In this document: positions 1 to 5,918 of the stretch, piece by piece
Layout: every line of letters begins with the position of its first letter
Position numbering within the stretch: position 1 is the first letter of the stretch
Source of the DNA: JAZLDV01 sp045614925
GTDB taxonomy: Bacteria > Bacillota_I > Bacilli_A > Erysipelotrichales > Coprobacillaceae
Assembly (NCBI GenBank): GCA_045614925.1
Contig: JAZLDV010000082.1
Span: 1-11,427 of the forward strand
Length of the DNA stretch: 11,427 nt
Direction: 5' to 3'
The notes under the pieces: generated by a model
Databases searched by the model: none
The model's input: only the letters and a program-made list of their open reading frames with translations
Told to the model about the DNA's origin: nothing
Translations under genes and position numbers: made by a program

Positions 1-24
1 GAACACACATAACCGATATAAGTA

Positions 25-35
25 GTGTACACATA
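25..35 (+). repeat. Possible degenerate inverted terminal similarity, left copy
   Basis: GTGTACACATA here matches GTGTACATATA on the minus strand near the right edge (11417 down to 11407) at 10 of 11 positions, and about 15 of the next 24 bases also agree without gaps. Protein-primed phages carry inverted terminal repeats, so this may mark the two genome ends with slightly trimmed or diverged termini. The left copy also contains the 8-bp palindrome GTGTACAC. AT-rich chance similarity cannot be excluded. Confidence 0.3.
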
Positions 36-54
36 CACAGTAAATTATTAACAA

Positions 55-91
55 TTCGTAAAAATTACGAAATCTATTGATTTTTTTCGTA
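55..91 (+). promoter_or_regulatory. TTCGTA repeat cluster around late promoter
   Basis: TTCGTA occurs at 55-60, its reverse complement TACGAA at 66-71, and TTCGTA again at 86-91. The first two form an inverted repeat just upstream of the -35 box. The third lies in the promoter spacer, 31 bp from the first, close to three helical turns. The arrangement resembles a binding site for a phage activator or repressor of the late promoter (phi29 p4 binds inverted repeats upstream of its late promoter); no regulator gene is identified here. Confidence 0.35.
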
Positions 92-105
92 AAATGTGCT
101 ATAAT
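77..105 (+). promoter_or_regulatory. Late-operon promoter (extended -10)
   Basis: TTGATT (77-82) and TATAAT (100-105) are separated by 17 bp, and TGC directly precedes the -10 box, giving an extended -10 element. Transcription should start near 111-112. It drives the rightward structural operon starting with the capsid gene at 246, leaving a leader of about 135 nt. Confidence 0.8.
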
Positions 106-110
106 ATAAT

Positions 111-217
111 AGAGGGTGAGCAAAGTGAGTATATATACTCGGCTACATTAGCAACGCATATCCCTCTTCTCTATGGGTGTATCGGAAACTTGAGCAGTTC
201 GACTCTGCAAACACCCA
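111..217 (+). ncRNA. Structured 5' leader of the capsid mRNA
   Basis: This untranslated stretch can fold into several helices. AGAGGG (111-116) pairs with CCCTCT (162-167), enclosing GAGTA/TACTC (127-131 with 136-140) and GCTA/TAGC (142-145 with 148-151). A second domain has TGGGTGT (174-180) paired with ACACCCA (211-217) and inside it GCAG/CTGC (194-197, 205-208) around the loop TTCGACT. That loop fits the tRNA T-loop consensus and sits almost against the outer stem, as in the acceptor/T-arm half of a tRNA. There is no D or anticodon arm, so it is not a tRNA. It may be a regulatory leader, an mRNA-stabilising element or part of a packaging RNA; I do not recognise a known family. Confidence 0.45.
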
Positions 218-235
218 ATAAATTATTTTAAGGAG

Positions 236-251
236 GTACATTTAAATGTAC
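236..251 (+). promoter_or_regulatory. Perfect 16-bp palindrome over capsid start codon
   Basis: The bases from 236 to 251 read identically on both strands: GTACAT, TTAA, ATGTAC. In mRNA this forms a six-pair hairpin with a UUAA loop that holds the AUG at 246-248 in its stem and touches the last bases of the ribosome site AAGGAGGT (230-237). It could tune capsid initiation or bind a dimeric protein as DNA. Confidence 0.5.
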
Positions 252-1301
252 GAACAGTATCTTGAATTGCTTAACGAAGCAAACAAAAATCTTGGTGTTG
301 TTATGCAGAACGGAGAACCCGTTGAAATAACCACCGAAACAATCGAGGTCATAGGCACTCTTTCCGAAGACCAGCAGAGAGCACTTTTTGACCAACTCTA
401 TATTCTTATGGAGCAGAGAGGACACGAAAACATCTTCAGTGCCGATAAGAATAGTTTCAGAACCTTCCTTATTGATGCAACCACTGAATTCGGTTGGACA
501 ATCGAGGATTATATGCTTGAGGTGCTTGATGGAGTTACTCCGCAGTGGGTAACGGGAGAGTACACCGATGCACAGCAGGCGGAAAATCTTGTTAAGGATT
601 ACGAACAGAAACTTCGCACCAAATTCCATTCTACACCCTTCCGTAGACAGTTCCCTACTACCATTAGAGATAATGAGTATAGAAAGTATTTCTATCGCTC
701 TCGTTTTGGTCCTTTTGTAGACAGAAAGATAGGTATGCTTAACACCTCTGCCGAAATTTGGCTTCAGAATAATGTTCTTATTGATGAGGTTAAGGATATG
801 TGTACTTCTGGAGATATTAAGTTTGACACAGGAAATTCCCTTAATTCTCGTGATGGTATTCTTTCTCTCCTTGAGAAGGTAAAGGGTGCTTATATCGGTT
901 TCAAGCAGAGCAATTCTTCCTATAACAAGGACGGAATAGTATCTATTACTCCTGACGATAATCTTATATATATGATTACTAAAGCATCTTATTATGAGCG
1001 TATGAAGGTAAGAACTTACTCTGGTGCTTTCAACCTCGAAGAGATGCGACTCAATGGTCAGATTATCTTTGTACCCGAAGACTTTGATTTCGGCACTGCA
1101 CAGAACGGTGAAAAAGTTCTCTTTGTAATGCTTGATAGACGCTCCATTTGTATTGCACTCAAACTTTGGAAGATGGGAACTTTCTATGTTGCTAATCAGT
1201 ATAAGACTAATCATTGGCTTGGTGTAGAGGGTGTTAGAGGTCATAATACCTTCATCAACGCTATGGCTTATACAGGTGAGGAATTTGGAAATTTTCAGTA
1301 A
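246..1301 (+). CDS. Major capsid protein (phi29 gp8-like)
   Basis: Predicted 351-residue major head protein that builds the icosahedral shell. The assignment rests on position (first gene of the late operon, upstream of tail, connector and collar genes), size close to the phi29 gp8 core without its C-terminal Ig-like domain, and capsid-like hydrophobic strands towards the end (about residues 285-345). It starts at ATG 246 after AAGGAGGT (230-237) with 8 nt spacing. It uses more G/C-ending codons than the downstream tail gene, as expected of a highly expressed gene. The stop at 1299 is preceded by a slippery A AAT TTT in phase, so a fraction of ribosomes may make a longer form. No scaffold gene precedes it, unlike phi29. 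Function is inferred from context rather than diagnostic motifs. Confidence 0.8.
   Translation: MYEQYLELLNEANKNLGVVMQNGEPVEITTETIEVIGTLSEDQQRALFDQLYILMEQRGHENIFSADKNSFRTFLIDATTEFGWTIEDYMLEVLDGVTPQWVTGEYTDAQQAENLVKDYEQKLRTKFHSTPFRRQFPTTIRDNEYRKYFYRSRFGPFVDRKIGMLNTSAEIWLQNNVLIDEVKDMCTSGDIKFDTGNSLNSRDGILSLLEKVKGAYIGFKQSNSSYNKDGIVSITPDDNLIYMITKASYYERMKVRTYSGAFNLEEMRLNGQIIFVPEDFDFGTAQNGEKVLFVMLDRRSICIALKLWKMGTFYVANQYKTNHWLGVEGVRGHNTFINAMAYTGEEFGNFQ
1289..1295 (+). promoter_or_regulatory. Candidate -1 programmed frameshift site (A AAT TTT)
   Basis: The heptamer fits the canonical X XXY YYZ pattern exactly in the capsid frame: zero-frame codons AAT (1290-1292) and TTT (1293-1295) re-pair as AAA and TTT after a -1 slip. 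Zero-frame translation ends one codon later (CAG TAA). The -1 frame is open from 1280 to 1717 and contains no conventional start (ATG, GTG or TTG) until 1409, although coding character is seen well before that. Possible downstream pairing is described under the findings. Confidence 0.7.
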
Positions 1302-1720
1302 CTACCGAAGGGGGTGATGTACATAACAAAATATTAGTCGAGTTACTTACCGACACAATATTTATTAATTCTGTATCCTTTGACGGAGAAGTTCAGCCCA
1401 ATTCCTATATGTCAGAGGGTTCAGGCACACAACACGGCATTAAATATTGGGGTTGTGCAACTAATTCCGTAGGTTTAAACATTCAAACCAGTGTAAGCGG
1501 TGGAGATAATAGAGTAAGAATATTAGGCTTCAGTAGTGATGGTGATAAGAATGTCGGAGATGAAATTTGTACAGTAAATCTACCCGATGAGTATGCAAAT
1601 AATATAGAGTTTGTGTATGATATAGAACACGGACTTGTGTATCTCGATGACGAGGTTGTATTCACAATAGAACCTTCAAACAATATATATAATATGTTCT
1701 GCATTGAATGTATATATTGA
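1295..1720 (+). CDS. C-terminal capsid extension, reached by -1 frameshift
   Basis: This frame adds 141 residues after capsid residue 350, giving a predicted 491-residue minor capsid form. The first ATG is at 1409, but the 38 codons before it (linker SVTTEGG, then strand-rich HNKILVELLTDTIFINSVSF) look like genuine protein, so 1409 is probably not the start. The domain is rich in alternating hydrophobic residues and Gly/Asp turns; the segment IEFVYDIEHGLVYLDDEVVF near the end resembles a beta-sandwich of Ig-like or concanavalin/LamG type. It would occupy the place where phi29 gp8 has its Ig-like domain, so a surface-exposed, host- or mucus-binding role is plausible. An alternative is a separate protein initiating at a non-standard codon after the strong AAGGGGGTGA at 1308-1317, or an ATG-1409 product. 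Confidence 0.65.
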   Translation, partial: SVTTEGGDVHNKILVELLTDTIFINSVSFDGEVQPNSYMSEGSGTQHGIKYWGCATNSVGLNIQTSVSGGDNRVRILGFSSDGDKNVGDEICTVNLPDEYANNIEFVYDIEHGLVYLDDEVVFTIEPSNNIYNMFCIECIY

Positions 1721-1733
1721 TTAATTAAAAACC

Positions 1734-1761
1734 ACCCCTCATTGGTAACTCTTTGAGGGGT
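1734..1761 (+). other. Hairpin between capsid extension and membrane-protein gene
   Basis: ACCCCTCA (1734-1741) pairs perfectly with TGAGGGGT (1754-1761) across a 12-nt loop. No T-run follows on the plus strand, so it is not a standard rightward terminator; on the minus strand a T-rich tail follows, but no leftward gene ends here. It may be an mRNA processing or 3'-protecting structure that separates very high capsid expression from the tail genes. Confidence 0.5.
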
Positions 1762-1784
1762 AATCTTAAAAAGGAGCAAAATAA

Positions 1785-1982
1785 ATGAAACACTTAATCG
1801 ACTTTATTGAAAGGCATAAAAAGTTTGTAAAAAAACTTATCGTTTTCGTAATCGCATATTTCGTTCTTGCCGTAGTTAATAAACCAGAATTCACTCTGTT
1901 TTTTGAGCAGTTTTTTGGAGAGTATATGACTATCGGTCTTAATGCTTTAGTGCCTACCACCCTTCTTACGATGGAGGTGTAA
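1785..1982 (+). CDS. Small single-pass membrane protein
   Basis: A 65-residue protein with a basic, amphipathic N-terminus (residues 1-18, rich in Lys/His), one clear membrane segment (about 19-32, LIVFVIAYFVLAVV) and a moderately hydrophobic C-terminal part. It starts at ATG 1785 after AAGGAG (1771-1776), 8 nt spacing, and its stop lies 1 nt before the tail gene. I do not recognise the family. No holin or endolysin is visible elsewhere in the window, so a lysis function (holin or single-gene lysis protein) is a reasonable candidate, but a membrane-anchored assembly or replication factor is equally possible. Confidence 0.7.
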   Translation: MKHLIDFIERHKKFVKKLIVFVIAYFVLAVVNKPEFTLFFEQFFGEYMTIGLNALVPTTLLTMEV

Positions 1983-1983
1983 T

Positions 1984-4176
1984 ATGAGGATTAAGCAGTA
2001 CATATATCTTTATAAAACAAAATTAGACAAACTTTACTCTAATGTTATTTGTCCTATTCAGTCTAATTATACTGATTATACTCCAAACGATATCAAAGAT
2101 AGATATTTTTACTTAATAGACTCATCTGCTACATTTGGAGAAGGTTATGATAAAACAACTATAGAACTTGATACTGCAAGAGGTCTTAAAATCTACAATG
2201 ATAATTCAGCAGTATTGACTATTAAGTACGCAAGAGAAGATGTTAAGAAATTTAACTATGTTGTAATGACCGACACCAATAATACAAAGGTTTTCTATTT
2301 CATTGATAACATTATTTCTCTTAACGATAACCCTTCAAATCCTTCCTGTTCAGTACATCTTAAATATGACTCTTGGGCTAATAATTTGGATAAGATAAGA
2401 GGTAATTCTATTTTTGGCACATTAAATAATGGTCATATCAAAAATTTTGAATATAATAATACCATTAAGTCCTTAAATGTCAATATAGAAAACGGAGAAC
2501 AACCTTACTCATATACCAATAAATTTGGTACTCCAAGAGATGATGGTTATAGAATACTGTATTATAAGATGATAGCCAATGAATCAAAAAATGAAGAAAT
2601 TGTCAGTGTAGGTGCATTTACTATTAAAGAAGATACTGCATCTATTGTAGTCACAACAAGTGATGGAGTTGTTCTTCCAGATATTACAACCATTTTTCCT
2701 CCACCGTATAAAACCAAATCATTTTTTGATAATATATATGGTGTATCAGTGTATTATATCCCTGTAAAATTATATAACAAAGACCTTATTGATTTAGGAG
2801 CGACAGAAGATGTGGTTTTTCGTTCACATTTTGATATTCCTCGCACAGAATCAACTATGGGTGTAGATTTCGGTGAGCATACATTTACATATAAACACGA
2901 GGATAGTGTAGATTTATTTCAAATTTTTAATTCTTATACTAAAAACTGTTATTTAACTTATTATGCTCCATTTGATTTTACAGTTTCAAAAGAAGATGAC
3001 AAATGGTGTGTTGATTTTATAGATTGTGATATGAATATTGTTACTGATTTTAGTGATAATATAGATGTTCCCGTTATATCACACTTAAACACTTTAGTAG
3101 GAACAGACACTCACGGAGCAGTTATCAATAATAGAATCGTAGAAAATTACTTTTATAATAATGGTATGAAAAGGAGATTAAGATACGATTTTAATTTAAA
3201 CAACTATGATAGTTTAGTATCTGGAGATGATAATTTTGATAAAAATGATAAGTGCTCAACATCTCATTATAAAGAACCTTTAAAAAGTTACCTATTAAAA
3301 ATAAATGATGATATTATTGATTTATCATCTAATAAATATAATGAGTTAGATTTTACTGTTACAGTAAATCTCGATACAGTAACTCCTAAAGTATCAATAA
3401 TAGGTAATGTAAGCCCATTCGCTCAATCTTTTGCATACTTAACTAAAAGACAAGATGTTTCATATTCTATTGACGCTTTAGATGATTATTTAATTAGAAA
3501 TGGTGCTCAACTTGCTATATCTAAAGATATTGCTAAAATATCAAAAAGAAAAATTGTAACAAGTGGAGTATTAGATACAATAAAAGACTCTATCAGTTCA
3601 GTTGTGAATGTAGCAAATTCAAAGTCTACGGGTGAAGCAATTGCGAATGGAGTAATAGGTGTAATAGATACCGCAGAAAACATAACAAGTTTGGTATCTG
3701 ACTCTAAAATAGCACAGAGAAAAATAGATTTATTTAATGCTAAAGAAAAAGATTTATCTAATACACCTTCAGTATCTAACGGTGATTTTGGTGAAGGTGA
3801 TTTATATGCAGACTTAATATATGTTATAGAATGTAAACAGTTGAACGATATAACTGCTAAATCTATAATATCAAAAGAGTTTAGATATGGTCAAAATCAA
3901 TTACTTTTTGTAAATGCAAATGAAATTGTAAGCACCTATTTCGATTATAAGCAGTTTTCAAACATAGACTTTATTACAACAGGAATTGATGGAGTTTCTA
4001 TGGACGAGTTAAAAGCGATATATAAGAGAGGTATCACAATTCATTATGTAAGAACTAATTATAAAGGTGATAACGCACTTGCTAAAGGTATATCCCCCGA
4101 CAACATCGTAAATGTAAACAAAGAATTTCGCATAGACCAAAACTATATTAATGCAAATGGAGGTATAGTAATATGA
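1984..4176 (+). CDS. Tail knob protein (phi29 gp9-like)
   Basis: A 730-residue protein expected to form the hexameric distal tail knob, the tube through which DNA leaves. The N-terminal part follows the gp9 pattern of short beta strands around a core with a conserved-looking segment near residues 105-135 (FIDNIISLND to YDSWANN). A long Ser/Ile/Val/Ala-rich stretch at about 505-575 corresponds to the amphipathic loops that phi29 gp9 inserts into the host membrane. The C-terminal segment (about 635-690, with YFDYKQFSNIDF and DELKAIYKRGITI) also matches the gp9 C-terminal layout. It is longer than the roughly 600-residue phi29 protein. GGAGG (1973-1977) lies 6 nt before ATG 1984, inside the preceding gene. 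Its stop overlaps the next start as ATGA. Confidence 0.8.
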   Translation: MRIKQYIYLYKTKLDKLYSNVICPIQSNYTDYTPNDIKDRYFYLIDSSATFGEGYDKTTIELDTARGLKIYNDNSAVLTIKYAREDVKKFNYVVMTDTNNTKVFYFIDNIISLNDNPSNPSCSVHLKYDSWANNLDKIRGNSIFGTLNNGHIKNFEYNNTIKSLNVNIENGEQPYSYTNKFGTPRDDGYRILYYKMIANESKNEEIVSVGAFTIKEDTASIVVTTSDGVVLPDITTIFPPPYKTKSFFDNIYGVSVYYIPVKLYNKDLIDLGATEDVVFRSHFDIPRTESTMGVDFGEHTFTYKHEDSVDLFQIFNSYTKNCYLTYYAPFDFTVSKEDDKWCVDFIDCDMNIVTDFSDNIDVPVISHLNTLVGTDTHGAVINNRIVENYFYNNGMKRRLRYDFNLNNYDSLVSGDDNFDKNDKCSTSHYKEPLKSYLLKINDDIIDLSSNKYNELDFTVTVNLDTVTPKVSIIGNVSPFAQSFAYLTKRQDVSYSIDALDDYLIRNGAQLAISKDIAKISKRKIVTSGVLDTIKDSISSVVNVANSKSTGEAIANGVIGVIDTAENITSLVSDSKIAQRKIDLFNAKEKDLSNTPSVSNGDFGEGDLYADLIYVIECKQLNDITAKSIISKEFRYGQNQLLFVNANEIVSTYFDYKQFSNIDFITTGIDGVSMDELKAIYKRGITIHYVRTNYKGDNALAKGISPDNIVNVNKEFRIDQNYINANGGIVI

Positions 4177-5153
4177 GCGTATTTTCTAAAGTGTATGAAG
4201 ATATGATGTCTAAAATCACTGCAAGTGAAACTGTAGAGAAATTTAGAACAGATTACTTGATACGCACAATATTTTATTCTACTGTAATAGGTTCATTTGA
4301 ATGGGGTGGTAAAGATTTGCCCAAATTCATAGAACAAATACCCGATTATATGGAAGAGAACTTTGTGGGTTCCCCCATAGCGGGCGCGTATATCAGTCCG
4401 AGAACTGGTGAATTCACAGTTGCTCCCTGTTTCGCAAGTGGTAAACTTCTGCCAAGCGGTCTTTATGATACATATACTTGTATATATAGAGATGGTAGTC
4501 AGGACATAATTAATATCAAAGATATAGAGTTATGTTTTAATAATTCTCTCCATCAGCCTAATGGTCCTATGATAGAAGAGTTTGTGGATAAATGTGTAAG
4601 AGCATTAAGAACTGTTGACATATCACTGATTAAAGCAGGACTTCCTTCCGTACTTGCTTGTAATGATGAAACCAAGATAACATCTATTATAACTGCAATG
4701 GAAAAGAGTTATGCACAGAATAAACCGTTCCATCTTGTTACAGGTGACTGGGTTGATGGTGCTATCAAAGAAGTTGGTCTTTATGATGATAAGGCAACAA
4801 ACATTATCGCACAGTGGGACATATTTGTAAGATATAAGAACCTATTCTTTACTACATTCGGTATGAATAATGTCGAAATAGTTAAGAACGAAAGACTTAC
4901 TCAAAAAGAGAGTGAAGGTAACACAGAAATTATTAGATATGCAATATTTAATGATATGTATAAGCATAGAAAAGATTTCTGCGATAGATGTAAGAAGCAT
5001 TTTGACAAGGAAATAACTGTTGATATCAATAGAAACTTTGATACTGTAACTGAACTTAATCTTACTACTGAAGATAAGATAAGAATGAAGGAACTGTATA
5101 TAGCACCTTATAAAGAGGAGGTAAAGATAGATGATAACAATGTTGATGGATAA
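4173..5153 (+). CDS. Upper collar/connector (portal) protein, phi29 gp10-like
   Basis: A 326-residue predicted dodecameric connector sitting at the unique head vertex, docking tail, packaging RNA and ATPase. phi29 gp10 has 309 residues. A characteristic region is residues 226-277, where FTTFGMNNVEIVKNERL is followed by a polar stretch and a helix with DFCDRCKKHF; this follows the G-N...K-ERL...E...N layout of gp10 relatives as I recall them. A slightly GC-richer patch occurs at about 4370-4450. It begins with ATGA overlap to the tail gene, after GGAGGT (4159-4164). It overlaps the lower collar gene by 23 nt, indicating translational coupling. Confidence 0.8.
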   Translation: MSVFSKVYEDMMSKITASETVEKFRTDYLIRTIFYSTVIGSFEWGGKDLPKFIEQIPDYMEENFVGSPIAGAYISPRTGEFTVAPCFASGKLLPSGLYDTYTCIYRDGSQDIINIKDIELCFNNSLHQPNGPMIEEFVDKCVRALRTVDISLIKAGLPSVLACNDETKITSIITAMEKSYAQNKPFHLVTGDWVDGAIKEVGLYDDKATNIIAQWDIFVRYKNLFFTTFGMNNVEIVKNERLTQKESEGNTEIIRYAIFNDMYKHRKDFCDRCKKHFDKEITVDINRNFDTVTELNLTTEDKIRMKELYIAPYKEEVKIDDNNVDG

Positions 5154-5880
5154 GGCTTTCTTTGATGAATTCCAGACGAGAATATATGCAACTTTTGAGG
5201 ACAACTCTAAAGGATATTATATAACATCGTTTTTATCGAGAAATACCAATAGAACTATTGTTGATATGCTTGTGAATGAACTTCAGTTTTATTGCAGAAG
5301 TAAATATTTCACTATACCGCTTGCTGATGTAGAGACGGAAGGTGAAGCCATTGACTCTCTTATCCGTTATATGTATAGAAGACTTTATACATATTCTCAT
5401 ATATTCAATCTTTGGGAAATCGAAGTTAATAATAAATATGAGTTGAAGTATAAACCTAATAGAAAAGTGACGGGAAGTAGGAGTGGAACTAACAGCAACA
5501 CTAAAACTGTTAACGATACTACAACTGATAAGAATGATAGAACATTCGACTCTAGTAGTAGAAATGAAAACACCGTTAATGGTATGGGTGAAATATCCCC
5601 TATAACCGCAACTCTTGGTGACATTACAACTCCTAATCAAAAAAGTATTGATAAGAGTGAGGGAAGTGATACTTATCATAGCACTAATGGTTTTGATGGT
5701 ACTAAAACCAGAAATATTAGTGATACTGATAGTGGAAGTAATTCTGAAGAGCACACCAATGATATTTATGATATAGAGTATGTTAGAATTCAGTATGAAT
5801 TGGCTACTAAATTCAATTTTACTGATATCATAGAAAGTACTATAAGAAGTATCATAAAAGAGTTTAACTGTTATATCTAA
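5131..5880 (+). CDS. Lower collar protein (phi29 gp11-like)
   Basis: A 249-residue protein predicted to form the ring joining connector and tail knob. The folded N-terminal part (1-110) contains FFDEFQTRIYATFEDN and the helix FNLWEIEVNNKYELKYKPNR, both in keeping with gp11-type collars. Residues 110-210 are a low-complexity Ser/Thr/Asn/Asp/Gly tract without hydrophobic core, and a C-terminal helical segment (211-249) follows. Lower collar proteins of this family commonly carry such a flexible region. The start at ATG 5131 is set by AGAGGAGGT (5114-5122), 8 nt spacing; the ATGs at 5140 and 5146 are less well placed. It is the last gene of the late operon. Confidence 0.75.
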   Translation: MITMLMDKAFFDEFQTRIYATFEDNSKGYYITSFLSRNTNRTIVDMLVNELQFYCRSKYFTIPLADVETEGEAIDSLIRYMYRRLYTYSHIFNLWEIEVNNKYELKYKPNRKVTGSRSGTNSNTKTVNDTTTDKNDRTFDSSSRNENTVNGMGEISPITATLGDITTPNQKSIDKSEGSDTYHSTNGFDGTKTRNISDTDSGSNSEEHTNDIYDIEYVRIQYELATKFNFTDIIESTIRSIIKEFNCYI

Positions 5881-5887
5881 ATAAAAA

Positions 5888-5911
5888 GAGGTAGAGAGAA
5901 ATCCCTACCTC
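5888..5911. terminator. Bidirectional terminator between convergent operons
   Basis: GAGGTAG (5888-5894) pairs with CTACCTC (5905-5911). A T-rich tract follows on the right (ATTTATTTTAT) and an A-run precedes on the left (ATAAAAA), so it can end transcription in both directions. It lies between the lower collar stop (5880) and the ATPase stop (5919). Confidence 0.8.
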
Positions 5912-5918
5912 ATTTATT

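Noticed and set aside
174..217. tRNA gene suggested by T-loop and acceptor-like stem
   Set aside because: Only 13 nt separate the acceptor-like stem from the T-arm; D and anticodon arms are missing, so it can only be tRNA-like.
228..1244. Long open frame on the minus strand opposite the capsid gene
   Set aside because: It mirrors the capsid codon pattern, has no ribosome site, and the capsid frame has better start, size and context.
1409..1720. Independent 103-residue protein starting at ATG 1409
   Set aside because: No ribosome site precedes 1409 and the 38 upstream in-frame codons read as coherent protein, favouring the frameshift product.
1734..1761. Intrinsic terminator for the capsid transcript
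   Set aside because: No T-run follows the stem on the plus strand, and the downstream tail genes have no other visible promoter.
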